The notes under the pieces: model-generated
The model's input: only the letters and a program-made list of their open reading frames with translations
Database searches by the model: none
Told to the model about the DNA's origin: nothing
Assembly: GCA_964621555.1 (NCBI GenBank)
Contig: CAZUOO010000003.1
Coordinates: 1-47,949 of the forward strand
Direction: 5' to 3'
Length of the DNA stretch: 47,949 bases
Source: UBA2022 sp964621555
GTDB lineage: Bacteria > Patescibacteriota > Dojkabacteria > SC72
Part shown: one piece after another, positions 25,784-33,777 of the stretch
Numbering within the stretch: the stretch's first letter is position 1
Layout: every line of letters starts with the position of its first letter
Position numbers and translations under genes: made by a program

Positions 25784-26089
25784 ATGTCAAGATCACTTAA
25801 AAAAGGAGCTTACGTAGATGAAAAGTTGATGATAAAGGTTAACAAGGCTCTTGCGTCTGGAGCTAGGTCTCCAATCAAGACATGGGCTAGAGCATCAATG
25901 ATAACTCCTGAGATGGTAGGTCTAACATTTGGGGTACATAACGGAAAGAAGCATGAGAACGTTTTGGTACAAGAATCAATGGTAGGTCATAAATTGGGTG
26001 AGTTCGCATTAACTAGAACATTCAGAGGTCACGCTAAGAAAGGTAAGCTATCTAAGGTATACGGTAGCAGTGGCCGTTTTGAATCGTAA
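25784..26089 (+). CDS. rpsS: 30S ribosomal protein S19 (uS19)
   Basis: This 101-aa protein carries MSRSLKKGAYVDEKL, KTWARASMITPEMVGLTF, VHNGKKHENV and GHKLGEFALTRTFRGH, all diagnostic for S19, the 30S-head protein bound to S13. The length is slightly above average because of a short Lys/Ser tail. It follows rplB by 16 nt and precedes rplV by 16 nt. Confidence 0.97.
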   Translation: MSRSLKKGAYVDEKLMIKVNKALASGARSPIKTWARASMITPEMVGLTFGVHNGKKHENVLVQESMVGHKLGEFALTRTFRGHAKKGKLSKVYGSSGRFES

Positions 26090-26105
26090 ATTTAAATAGA
26101 TTGAT

Positions 26106-26447
26106 ATGGATAATAAAGTAGTAAAAGCACACGCAAAGAATGTACAGGTAAGTCCTCAGAAATTGAGACTAGTTGCTGACGTTGTAAGAGGAATGGGAGT
26201 TGAGAAGGCATTGGATGTACTAAAGTTCTTAAATAAGAAGGGTTCACTATATATTAGAAAAGTTCTTGCTACAGCAACAGCAAATGCAAAGGACCTTCTA
26301 GGTGTAGAGGCTCAGGCATTGGAAATTAGTAAGCTAACAGTTGATGACGGAGTTAAGTATAGAAGACCAAAGTTTGGTTCAAGAGGAAGAGTTTCAATGT
26401 TACATAAAAGAAGATCAAACATTAATTTAGAAGTTAAAGTTAAGTAA
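26106..26447 (+). CDS. rplV: 50S ribosomal protein L22 (uL22)
   Basis: This 113-aa protein has the L22 core KNVQVSPQKLRLVADVVRGM and the beta-hairpin end RRPKFGSRGRVSMLHKRRSN that reaches into the exit tunnel. Its last base overlaps the rpsC start (stop/start TAATG), again suggesting coupled translation. Confidence 0.96.
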   Translation: MDNKVVKAHAKNVQVSPQKLRLVADVVRGMGVEKALDVLKFLNKKGSLYIRKVLATATANAKDLLGVEAQALEISKLTVDDGVKYRRPKFGSRGRVSMLHKRRSNINLEVKVK

Positions 26448-27094
26448 TGGGAAATAAAATTGTACCAACATCAGTAAGACTTGGAGTAAATAAAACATGG
26501 GGTGCAGTTTGGTTTGCAAAGAAAAAGGACTTTGGAAAATCATTAATGTCAGATATCTTAGTAAGAAGGGAGCTCAAAAAGGCTCTTAATCCAGCTGGAT
26601 TGGATAGAATAAATATATTTAGAACAGCTACAAAGTTAGAACTTGAGGTATATGTTGCTAGACCAGGTGTTGCAATTGGAAGAGGTGGATCAGGAATTGA
26701 TGACCTACAGAAGCATTTGAAGAAGCTTACCAAATTAGACGTTGATTTAAGAATAAAAGAAGTGAAGAAACCTGATATTTCTGCTAGAATTATAGCTCGT
26801 ACAATTGCAGATGGGATAGAAAGAAGGCAGCCATCAAAGCTATTAATAGCTGCTGCTAAAGAAAAAGCTATGTTAGGTGGAGCAAAAGGAATCAAAATAT
26901 TGGTTTCCGGAAGAATAAACAACGCTTCGCAAGCTAGATCACAAAAAGACAGTGAGGGACCAGTACCAACTCAAACACTAAAAGCAAATATCGATTATGC
27001 AGAGGAAACAGCAGCATCAAGCGATGCAGGATTATTTGGAGTTAAGGTTTGGGTTTACAAGGATGCTGATAAATTAGATGAAATGAACGCTTAA
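26447..27094 (+). CDS. rpsC: 30S ribosomal protein S3 (uS3)
   Basis: This 215-aa protein begins MGNKIVPTSVRLGVNKTWGAVWF. It carries a type II KH domain with the GRGGSG loop (VAIGRGGSGIDDLQKHL, about residues 76-92) and the C-terminal S3 domain (ARTIADGIERRQPSKLL). S3 forms part of the mRNA entry site and has helicase activity there. The length is normal. rplP starts 5 nt later. Confidence 0.97.
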   Translation: MGNKIVPTSVRLGVNKTWGAVWFAKKKDFGKSLMSDILVRRELKKALNPAGLDRINIFRTATKLELEVYVARPGVAIGRGGSGIDDLQKHLKKLTKLDVDLRIKEVKKPDISARIIARTIADGIERRQPSKLLIAAAKEKAMLGGAKGIKILVSGRINNASQARSQKDSEGPVPTQTLKANIDYAEETAASSDAGLFGVKVWVYKDADKLDEMNA

Positions 27095-27099
27095 AGATT

Positions 27100-27510
27100 A
27101 TGATGCAACCAAAGCAAAGAAAATTTAGAAAAGACTTCAGAGGAAAGATGGGTGGAACAGCTACCTCTAATAATGAATTAGCCTTTGGTGAGTATGGTTT
27201 GAAATCAACTGAAAGAGGTTGGGTTCATGCAAGAGAGATAGAATCCGCAAGAAGAGCTATAACAGGTCATATTAAGAGAAAAGGTAAGGTTTGGATAAAG
27301 ATCTTTCCACATAAGCCTTTTACCAAGAAGCCTAACAACTCAAAGATGCTAGGTGGAAAGGGAGATATTGAGGGATATGTATCAGTAGTACTACCAGGAA
27401 ATATACTTTTTGAATTAAGCGGCGTAGACGAGGTAACAGCAAAAGAGGCAATGAGACTAGCTTCTCATAAACTATCTGTACTAACTAAATTTGTAGTAAC
27501 AAGGAAGTAA
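27100..27510 (+). CDS. rplP: 50S ribosomal protein L16 (uL16)
   Basis: This 136-aa protein starts at one of two adjacent ATG codons (27100 or 27103); MMQPKQRKFRKDFRG fits the usual MLQPKRTKFRK opening best with the first. Further blocks are SARRAITGHIKRKGKVWIKI, FPHKPFTKKP and GKGDIEGYVSVVLPGNILFE. L16 helps position A- and P-site tRNA. The stop overlaps the rpmC start by one base. Confidence 0.96.
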   Translation: MMQPKQRKFRKDFRGKMGGTATSNNELAFGEYGLKSTERGWVHAREIESARRAITGHIKRKGKVWIKIFPHKPFTKKPNNSKMLGGKGDIEGYVSVVLPGNILFELSGVDEVTAKEAMRLASHKLSVLTKFVVTRK

Positions 27511-27701
27511 TGAGAGCAGATGAAATTAGAAAAATGACCGTTGAAGATATAAAGAAGGAGATTACAAAGTTGTACTTAGAGCTTAGGAATCTAAACGATG
27601 CTATAAGGTCAGGAAAAGAAAAGAATGTATCTAAAAACTTGAATATAAGAAGAAATATTGCTAGAATGCTCACTGTTTTACAGCAAAAAGAGAATAATTA
27701 A
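27510..27701 (+). CDS. rpmC: 50S ribosomal protein L29 (uL29)
   Basis: This 63-aa two-helix protein is typical for L29: IRKMTVEDIKKEITKLYLEL, a short loop, then KNLNIRRNIARMLTVL. It lies near the tunnel exit next to L23. It sits in conserved order between rplP and rpsQ and overlaps rplP by one base. Confidence 0.95.
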   Translation: MRADEIRKMTVEDIKKEITKLYLELRNLNDAIRSGKEKNVSKNLNIRRNIARMLTVLQQKENN

Positions 27702-27717
27702 TTAAATACATAATTAG

Positions 27718-28005
27718 ATGGAAGCAAAGGCAGTAAAGAAAACAAAAGTTGCAGAGGTAGCCCCAGTTGTTAAAGCTCCTGGAAAGAGAAGAGTAATTGA
27801 AGGAAAGGTTGTAAGTACAAAGATGGAAAAGACTGTGAAGGTTGTAGTTGAGACAAAGACCAAGCACTCTGTGTATAAGAAAGTAATGAATAAGAGAACA
27901 TCTCTTTTTGCTCATACTGATAAGCCTTTGAATGAAGGCGATATGGTAAAGGTTATGGAATCGAGGCCATATTCTAAAAAAGTTAAGTGGGTAGTTATAG
28001 ACTAA
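27718..28005 (+). CDS. rpsQ: 30S ribosomal protein S17 (uS17)
   Basis: At 95 aa it is longer than E. coli S17 (84 aa) because of a Lys/Ala/Val-rich N-terminal extension of ~18 residues. The OB-fold core has RRVIEGKVVSTKMEKTVKVV, KHSVYKKVMNK, FAHTDKPLNEGDMVKVMESR and ends KKVKWVVID. It binds 16S rRNA near the 30S body. The stop codon overlaps the rplN start by one base. Confidence 0.95.
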   Translation: MEAKAVKKTKVAEVAPVVKAPGKRRVIEGKVVSTKMEKTVKVVVETKTKHSVYKKVMNKRTSLFAHTDKPLNEGDMVKVMESRPYSKKVKWVVID

Positions 28006-28373
28006 TGGTACAGTTAAACAGTATTTTAAAAGTTGCAGATAACAGTGGAGCAAGATTAGTAAAGCTAATTGGTGTACCAGGGTTTTCTAAAAGAAAGTGG
28101 GCAAGGATAGGTGACGTTATAACAGTTTCAGCTGTTGATACAGTTCCTAACTCTGATATTGCAGAGCACACTGTATTAAAAGCTGTGGTTGTTAGAACAA
28201 CCAAGGAACAGAAAAGGAAAGATGGGTCATACATTAGGTTCGGAGATAATGCAGCAGTAATAATTGATGCGAAAAAGGCTCCTAAAGGAACTAGAATGTT
28301 CGGACCAATTGCGAGAGAATTAAAAGAAAAGGGTTTTGATAAAATAATTTCACTAGCACCAGAGGTACTATAA
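28005..28373 (+). CDS. rplN: 50S ribosomal protein L14 (uL14)
   Basis: I start it at 28005 (122 aa, MVQLNSILKVADNSGARLVK), the universal L14 beginning. An in-frame ATG at 27987 would add six residues lying inside rpsQ. Other blocks are GDVITVSAVDTVP, KAVVVRTTKEQKRKDGSYIR and GTRMFGPIARELKEKGF. L14 forms intersubunit bridge B8 with 16S rRNA. The stop overlaps the rplX start by one base. Confidence 0.97.
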   Translation: MVQLNSILKVADNSGARLVKLIGVPGFSKRKWARIGDVITVSAVDTVPNSDIAEHTVLKAVVVRTTKEQKRKDGSYIRFGDNAAVIIDAKKAPKGTRMFGPIARELKEKGFDKIISLAPEVL

Positions 28374-28744
28374 TGAAAATAAGAAAGACAGACACAGTAA
28401 AGGTATTGTATGGAAGAGATGCAGGTAAGACTGGTAAAGTATTATCTGTTGACTCACAGAAGTTAGAGGTATTGGTAGAAGGTTTGAATATGTATAAGAA
28501 GCATATAAAAGGTGATGGCCAAACAAAGAAGTCTGAGATCGTAGATGTAGTTAGACCTATGTCTCTCTCAAAGCTATCTGTTGTATGTCCACATTGTAAT
28601 AAAGCTACAAGAATAGGGATGAAGTTAGAAGGTAAGAACTATGTAAGAGTTTGTAAGAAGTGCACAAAAGGTTTGGATGTAAAGGTTGTTGCTAAAGCAG
28701 CTACAAAAGTAGAAACTAAAAAAGTTACAAAGAAAACTAAATAA
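28373..28744 (+). CDS. rplX: 50S ribosomal protein L24 (uL24) with zinc-ribbon tail
   Basis: This 123-aa protein has an N-terminal KOW motif (VKVLYGRDAGKTGKVLSVD) and the GLNMYKKHIKGDGQ loop. A CPHC ... CKKC pair (about residues 80-108) looks like a zinc ribbon, common in many bacterial L24 proteins although absent in E. coli. A Lys/Thr-rich tail of ~18 residues follows. L24 starts 50S assembly. rplE follows after 2 nt. Confidence 0.96.
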   Translation: MKIRKTDTVKVLYGRDAGKTGKVLSVDSQKLEVLVEGLNMYKKHIKGDGQTKKSEIVDVVRPMSLSKLSVVCPHCNKATRIGMKLEGKNYVRVCKKCTKGLDVKVVAKAATKVETKKVTKKTK

Positions 28745-28746
28745 AG

Positions 28747-29301
28747 ATGACAAGACTACAAGAACTATACAATAAAACATATAGAAACGAACTGATGAAA
28801 GAGTTGGGGTTAACTAACGTTATGGCTGTCCCTACAATAACAAAGATTGTTATCAACTCTGGGGTTGGTGAGGCTGTTACAAACAGCTCCGCAATTGAAG
28901 AGATGGTTGAAATACTAACTTTAATTGCAGGTCAGAAGCCAGTTGTTAATAAGTCTAAGAAAGCTATTGCAGCTTTTAAGATTAGAGAAGGATTGGATAT
29001 TGGAGTATCTGTTATACTACGAGGTGCAAAGATGTGGGAGTTTTTTGACAAGTTGGTAAACGTTGTATTTCCTAGAACAAAGGATTTCAGAGGAGTTAGT
29101 GCTAAGGCTTTTGATGGAGCAGGCAACTACTCACTAGGAATTGTAGAGCATACAGTATTCCCAGAGATTGACCCAAACAGAGTACAGAGAATTAGACCAC
29201 TACAGGTAACAATAGTAACAAGTACCAAGAAGAATGATGAAGCAAGAGCACTTTTAAATAAATTTGGATTCCCTTTCAAGACGGATGGCAACAAGAGCTA
29301 A
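28747..29301 (+). CDS. rplE: 50S ribosomal protein L5 (uL5)
   Basis: This 184-aa protein has the L5 blocks VPTITKIVINSGVGEA, GQKPVVNKSKKAIAAFKIRE, FPRTKDFRGVS, FDGAGNYSLGIVEHTVFPEI and TSTKKNDEARALL. L5 binds 5S rRNA and forms a bridge to S13. Its 3' end overlaps the rpsN start by 17 nt. Confidence 0.97.
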   Translation: MTRLQELYNKTYRNELMKELGLTNVMAVPTITKIVINSGVGEAVTNSSAIEEMVEILTLIAGQKPVVNKSKKAIAAFKIREGLDIGVSVILRGAKMWEFFDKLVNVVFPRTKDFRGVSAKAFDGAGNYSLGIVEHTVFPEIDPNRVQRIRPLQVTIVTSTKKNDEARALLNKFGFPFKTDGNKS

Positions 29302-29479
29302 AGAAGTACAAGAAAAGAAGTTAAAATTGAAATCAAAGTACCCTACAAGGGTGTATAATAGATGTCAGAATTGTGGAAGAGCAAGAGGATATCTACGACA
29401 CTACGGAATATGTAGGATTTGTTTTAGAAAGCTAGCTAGCCATGGTGAAATCCCTGGTGTAAAGAAAGCAATTTGGTAA
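29285..29479 (+). CDS. rpsN: 30S ribosomal protein S14, zinc-binding type (uS14)
   Basis: I start it at 29285 (64 aa, MATRAKEVQEKKLKLKSK). An upstream in-frame ATG at 29264 lies deeper in rplE and adds seven residues not seen in the family. It is the short zinc form: CQNC ... CRIC with ARGYLRHYGICRICFRKLA and a C terminus GEIPGVKKAIW. It assembles into the 30S head next to S10 and S19. Confidence 0.95.
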   Translation: MATRAKEVQEKKLKLKSKYPTRVYNRCQNCGRARGYLRHYGICRICFRKLASHGEIPGVKKAIW

Positions 29480-29495
29480 ATTAATAGATAAAAAA

Positions 29496-29876
29496 ATGAA
29501 CGACATACTATCAGACTTATTGGCAAGACTACAAAATGGAATAATCGCAAAGAAAGAGGACGTTAATGTTATTAACACAAAGATGTCATTAGCTGTTTTA
29601 AAAATCTTAAGAAAAGAGGGAATGATTGTAGACTATGCAGTAAATGAAGATAGGACTGTTAATGTTGTATTGAAGTATGTAGAAGGAGAGCCTGTTGTAT
29701 CAAAGTTTGTAAGAGCAAGTAAACCAGGGCTTAGAAAGTATGTAACTGTAAACGAGATTAAACCTGTTATGAACGGAAGAGGAATCTCCATTATAAGTAC
29801 ATCAGAAGGTTTGATGTCAGGTGCTTTGGCAAAATCAAAGAAGCTAGGTGGTGAATTAATATGTGAGATTTGGTAA
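29496..29876 (+). CDS. rpsH: 30S ribosomal protein S8 (uS8)
   Basis: This 126-aa protein shows DILSDLLARLQNG, VLKILRKEGMIVDYA, SKPGLRKYVTVNEI and the RNA-binding end GRGISIISTSEGLMSGALAK. S8 binds the centre of 16S rRNA and in many bacteria also represses the spc operon. The upstream AAAAAA before ATG has no Shine-Dalgarno motif. Confidence 0.97.
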   Translation: MNDILSDLLARLQNGIIAKKEDVNVINTKMSLAVLKILRKEGMIVDYAVNEDRTVNVVLKYVEGEPVVSKFVRASKPGLRKYVTVNEIKPVMNGRGISIISTSEGLMSGALAKSKKLGGELICEIW

Positions 29877-29880
29877 TAGA

Positions 29881-30426
29881 ATGTCAAAAATAGGTTATAA
29901 CCCAATAAAAATTGAAGATGGAGTAACAGTTACAATAATTGGTAAGGTTGTTACAGCTAAAGGACCAAAGGGTGAATTAACAGTAACTCTTCCTGCTCAG
30001 GTTGATGTAGTACAAAAAGAAAATGAGCTACACTTAACAAGAGTTAATGAAGAGAAGCCAAGTAAGTCGCTACATGGTACATTTAGATCATTGGTTGCAA
30101 ATATTGTACATGGCGTAAAGAATGGATTTACAAAGAAAATGGAAGTAGTTGGAGTTGGATATAGAGTAAGGATGGAAGGAACAACTCTTGTTATGAACTT
30201 AGGATGGAATCACCCTGTAAAGGTTGAAACCCCAGAGGGTATAACAATTGAGGCTCCAGATGAGTCAACAATAATTGTATCAGGACCTGATAGACAGAAG
30301 GTTGGAGAAGTAGCAGCTAAGATAAAAGGAATTAGAAAGCCAGAGCCATATAAGGGTAAAGGGATAAGATATGAAGGTGAGTATGTAAAGAGAAAGAGTG
30401 CTAAAGCTGGAGTAAGTGCTAAATAA
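29881..30426 (+). CDS. rplF: 50S ribosomal protein L6 (uL6)
   Basis: I start it at 29881 (181 aa, MSKIGYNPIKIEDGVTVTI), four bases after the rpsH stop. An in-frame ATG at 29863 lies inside rpsH. Diagnostic parts are LHGTFRSLVANIVHGVKNGF, VGVGYRVRMEG and KPEPYKGKGIRYEGE. L6 lies near the factor-binding site (sarcin-ricin loop), where EF-Tu and EF-G bind. Confidence 0.97.
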   Translation: MSKIGYNPIKIEDGVTVTIIGKVVTAKGPKGELTVTLPAQVDVVQKENELHLTRVNEEKPSKSLHGTFRSLVANIVHGVKNGFTKKMEVVGVGYRVRMEGTTLVMNLGWNHPVKVETPEGITIEAPDESTIIVSGPDRQKVGEVAAKIKGIRKPEPYKGKGIRYEGEYVKRKSAKAGVSAK

Positions 30427-30439
30427 GTAAATACAAATT

Positions 30440-30769
30440 ATGAGAAATACAAAAAACGACAATAGAATAAGAAGGAAAATCAGAGTAAGGAAGCACGTAA
30501 GTGGTACTCCTGAGAAGCCAAGAGTGTTTGTATTCAAGAGTAATAGATACCTACACGTAGGAGTTTCAGATGATACAAAGGGAGTGGTAATACTAGGTGG
30601 AAGAGCCAAAAGAGCATCTAAGGAAGTTGAAGTATTAGGAACAAAGGTTGCAAAAGACCTTACAAAGAAGAAAATTGACAATGCAGTATTCGATAGAAGT
30701 GGTTATAAATACCATGGAATAGTATCAAAGTTTGTAGAAAGCCTACGATCAAACGGAATTAAAATATAG
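30440..30769 (+). CDS. rplR: 50S ribosomal protein L18 (uL18)
   Basis: This 109-aa 5S rRNA-binding protein has RRKIRVRKHVSGTPEKPR, VFVFKSNRYLHVGVSDD, a basic central part and the end DRSGYKYHGIVSKFVESLR. It lies in standard spc order between rplF and rpsE. Confidence 0.96.
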   Translation: MRNTKNDNRIRRKIRVRKHVSGTPEKPRVFVFKSNRYLHVGVSDDTKGVVILGGRAKRASKEVEVLGTKVAKDLTKKKIDNAVFDRSGYKYHGIVSKFVESLRSNGIKI

Positions 30770-30779
30770 TTATATATAA

Positions 30780-31400
30780 ATGGAGAGAAGAAACGAACAG
30801 AAAAACTATGACAAGAAAGCGGTAACTATCAGAAGAGTTGCTAAAGTAACGGCTGGTGGTAAGAGATTAAGATTCTCTGCAATGGTTGTGGCTGGAGATA
30901 AGAATGGATCCGTTGGAGTTGCATTAGGACGAGGTGTTGATACCAGAAGTGCTATGGACAAAGCTGAGAGAAAAGCTGTTAAGAACATGAAGAAGATTGA
31001 AGTTATTGGTGACACTATCCCACACGAGATTAGAATGAAGTTTGGAGCTGCACAGGTATTACTTAGACCTGCTAAGCCAGGTACAGGAGTAATTGCAGGA
31101 TCTGCTTCTAGAACTGTATTAGAGATGGCAGGAATCCAGAATGTATACTGTAAACAGTTAGGATCAAATGATATTATTGCTAACACATACTGTACAATAG
31201 AAGCCCTACTCGCATTGAAGAGCGGTCGTGTACTAGAGAAAATGAGAATCATGCAGGATAGAATTGGAGTAAAAGAGAAGTTAGATGCAGAAAGAAAGGC
31301 TCGAGAAATCAAACTTAGAAATAGTCAGAAGGCAAATAAAAAAGATAATATAAATAAACATAAGAATGCTACTAGAAAGTTTACCCAAAAGAATAAATAG
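30780..31400 (+). CDS. rpsE: 30S ribosomal protein S5 (uS5) with basic C-terminal tail
   Basis: At 206 aa it is longer than E. coli S5 (167 aa). The dsRNA-binding-type core is clear: KAVTIRRVAKVTAGGKRLRF, FSAMVVAGDKNGSVGVALG and RPAKPGTGVIAGSASRTVLE. A Lys/Asn/Arg-rich tail of ~35 residues follows. The tail overlaps the start of rplO by 35 nt in another frame. The gene rpmD (L30), which normally stands next, is missing, as is usual in CPR bacteria. Confidence 0.97.
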   Translation: MERRNEQKNYDKKAVTIRRVAKVTAGGKRLRFSAMVVAGDKNGSVGVALGRGVDTRSAMDKAERKAVKNMKKIEVIGDTIPHEIRMKFGAAQVLLRPAKPGTGVIAGSASRTVLEMAGIQNVYCKQLGSNDIIANTYCTIEALLALKSGRVLEKMRIMQDRIGVKEKLDAERKAREIKLRNSQKANKKDNINKHKNATRKFTQKNK

Positions 31401-31806
31401 AAAATACTCCGCAAAGAGACTTGGTAGAGGATATGGATCTGGCGTTGGAGGACATACCGTTGGTAGAGGTACTAAGGGTCAAAAGTCTAGATCAGGACAT
31501 AAATCAACCGTATTCTTTGAGGGTGGTAATAGACCTTTCTATAGTAGAATTCCTAAGTATAAGGGTTTCAAGAGTAGAGCTGATAAGTTCCATCCTGTAA
31601 ACCTAAATATAATTGAGGATGAATTTAAAGCAGGAGAGTTGGTAAACCTTGAAACATTGAAAGAGAAAGGACTTGTTAAGAAAAGAACTAAACTTGTTAA
31701 GATACTAGGTTTCGGTGAGTTAACCAAGAAGATTACCTTTGAAGGTCTCAAAATTTCTGAAACTGCTGTTGCAAAAATCGAAAAGGCAGGCGGATCTATT
31801 AAATAA
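31366..31806 (+). CDS. rplO: 50S ribosomal protein L15 (uL15)
   Basis: This 146-aa protein has the Gly/Arg-rich beginning GRGYGSGVGGHTVGRGTKG, GHKSTVFFEGGNRPFYSRIP and a C-terminal L15/L18e fold ending KIEKAGGSIK. Its ATG lies 35 nt inside rpsE, so translational coupling is likely. No other in-frame start lies between this ATG and the conserved Gly/Arg-rich core. Confidence 0.95.
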   Translation: MLLESLPKRINRKYSAKRLGRGYGSGVGGHTVGRGTKGQKSRSGHKSTVFFEGGNRPFYSRIPKYKGFKSRADKFHPVNLNIIEDEFKAGELVNLETLKEKGLVKKRTKLVKILGFGELTKKITFEGLKISETAVAKIEKAGGSIK

Positions 31807-31815
31807 TAAATCGCT

Positions 31816-33084
31816 ATGTTCAACAATATACTCAATACGATACTCCTCTACTTGAGGACTGAAGAAATTAGAAAAAAGATATTCTTTTCCATACTAGTGC
31901 TTGTCGTCTTTAGAGTGCTTGCCAGTATTCCTGTAGTGGGTATTCCAGCTGACGCTATCTCTGAACTATTTGCTGGAAGTAACTTCGGCGACCTGCTCTC
32001 AACAATATCAGGTGGAGTATTGGAGACCGCATCAATCGCTGCAATTGGACTCACCCCGTATATTAACGCTTCGATTACGATGCAGTTATTAACTCCCGTT
32101 ATTCCTAAGTTAGAAGAGTTAAAGAAAGAGGGTACAAATGGTAGGAGAACAATTAGCATGTATACAAGATTACTTACCATTCCACTCGCAATTCTACAAT
32201 CATTCATCATCTACTCTACCCTCAGAGGTTTCAACCTAATGCCTATACTTGAACCATTGGAGTTAATTGCTATGTCTGCAACATTAACCGCAGGCTCTAT
32301 CGTAATCATGTGGTTGGGAGAACTCGTTTCTGAAAGTGGTGTGGGTGGAGGAAGCTCATACATTATCTTCCTCGGTATCCTTTCTGGAATACCTGGTGCT
32401 TTAAGTAGCAACCTACAGACAATGGACCCAACTCAAAAAACTGTCTTTATACTATTGAATGTAATACTAATAGCTGTAGTAGTCTTAATTACTGAAGCTG
32501 AAAGACGTGTAAAAGTACAGTACTCAAGAAGAGTGAGGACGGGGGGGGCTATGGACAGTTACATACCTTTGAAATTAACTCAGTCAGGGGTTATGCCTGT
32601 GATTTTTGCGATCTCACTTATGTCTTTTCCTGAGTTAATAGCTAGGTTCCTACTGAGTCGTAACTATAGTGATGCAATGAATCTATATGCTACAAATACA
32701 ATAAACTTCCTGAGTGATCCTTATGCACAGAATATTGGAATCTTCGTATTCATAATACTATTCTCATTCTTCTATGTAACTGTGGTATTTAATACCGATG
32801 AGATATCCGAAAACCTTCAAAAAAATGGAGGCTTTATACAAGGGATTAGGCCGGGTAAGTCGACATCGAAGTATCTAAGGGCTATATCATTCAGGTTGAC
32901 TGCAGTAGGGGCGGGTATCCTAGCCATACTCTCAATCCTTCCAAATGTGTTACTCGCAACTGGGATAATAAGTCAGGCTTTAATTACAGGAACCGGACTC
33001 TTGATTGTTGTAAATGTTGCTTTGGATGTAAGGAGAAAGATCAAATCAATGGCTGTTGTTAAGGATTACGGTCGTTATATATAG
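31816..33084 (+). CDS. secY: protein translocase subunit SecY
   Basis: This 422-aa channel of the Sec machinery has ten hydrophobic helices. Typical blocks include FRVLASIPVVGIP, GLTPYINASITMQLL, the GVGGGSSYIIFLGILSGIPG region after TM4 and the cytosolic loop ITEAERRVKVQYSRRV (loop C5 end). The plug region is present. It exports the signal-peptide proteins seen at both ends of this window. It follows rplO by 9 nt and precedes adk by 30 nt. Confidence 0.97.
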   Translation: MFNNILNTILLYLRTEEIRKKIFFSILVLVVFRVLASIPVVGIPADAISELFAGSNFGDLLSTISGGVLETASIAAIGLTPYINASITMQLLTPVIPKLEELKKEGTNGRRTISMYTRLLTIPLAILQSFIIYSTLRGFNLMPILEPLELIAMSATLTAGSIVIMWLGELVSESGVGGGSSYIIFLGILSGIPGALSSNLQTMDPTQKTVFILLNVILIAVVVLITEAERRVKVQYSRRVRTGGAMDSYIPLKLTQSGVMPVIFAISLMSFPELIARFLLSRNYSDAMNLYATNTINFLSDPYAQNIGIFVFIILFSFFYVTVVFNTDEISENLQKNGGFIQGIRPGKSTSKYLRAISFRLTAVGAGILAILSILPNVLLATGIISQALITGTGLLIVVNVALDVRRKIKSMAVVKDYGRYI

Positions 33085-33114
33085 TATCGCATTATAAATT
33101 TTCACAGAAATATA

Positions 33115-33777
33115 ATGAAAACCTACCTATTCCATGGACAAATTGGAGCTGGTAAAGATACTCAAGTTGAGATGCTGTTAAAGAAGTACGACTTAGAAAG
33201 GGTTTCAACAGGTGAGATGTTTAGGAAGATGACTGAGGAAGGTGACCCTGAGGCTACAAATCTCTTTGAAAACAAGGTGAAAATAGGGGTATGGCCATCT
33301 CCTGAGGAAACCTTCTCTTTGGTTGAGAGGTGGTTTAAAAGATTTGACCCAAACAAAGATTGGATTTTGCTCTCCGTGGCACGATATGCACAGCAGATCC
33401 CTTTTCTAGATGAAGCCCTCGCAATATATGGAAGAAAGATTGATAAAGCGGTTCATTTTACAATAACGGAAGAAACCGCTCTAGATAGGTTGGCAGGTCG
33501 TCAAATATGTCCAAAATGCCAGTCTACATACCATCCTAAGTATAAGGTAGAGAAGGTTCCCGGTATCTGTGACCTATGTGGGAGTAATTTAGAGGTGCGT
33601 AAGGATGATACACCTGAAAGTGTAAAAAAGAGATTTGAACAGTATGCAGATACGGTAAAACCATGGTTGGATGAGTACCGTAGTAGAGGGGTACTTGTAG
33701 AAATAGATGGAACTCCATCAATAGAGACTATACATAATGAAGTATTAAGCAAATTAGAACTTACACATGCACGATAA
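33115..33777 (+). CDS. adk: adenylate kinase, divergent, with Cys4 lid
   Basis: This 220-aa enzyme interconverts ATP + AMP and 2 ADP. The P-loop reads GQIGAGKDTQ (family usually GPPGAGKGTQ). The STGEMFRKM block is typical. The usual GFPR motif appears as SVARYAQQ, keeping the Arg and the Gln four residues later that binds adenine. The lid has a zinc site CPKC ... CDLC (about residues 132-158) and RKDDTPESVKKRFEQY. It lies in normal secY-adk-map order. The deviations are stronger than usual, so substrate preference is less certain than the family. Confidence 0.9.
   Translation: MKTYLFHGQIGAGKDTQVEMLLKKYDLERVSTGEMFRKMTEEGDPEATNLFENKVKIGVWPSPEETFSLVERWFKRFDPNKDWILLSVARYAQQIPFLDEALAIYGRKIDKAVHFTITEETALDRLAGRQICPKCQSTYHPKYKVEKVPGICDLCGSNLEVRKDDTPESVKKRFEQYADTVKPWLDEYRSRGVLVEIDGTPSIETIHNEVLSKLELTHAR

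Noticed and set aside
26440..26922. Minus-strand ORF opposite rpsC, and similar ones at 30806-31312 and 25185-25523.
   Set aside because: They are shadows of clear ribosomal protein genes.
31312..31816. A hidden rpmD (L30) between rpsE and secY.
   Set aside because: All frames there are taken by S5 and L15, and no L30-like ORF exists.
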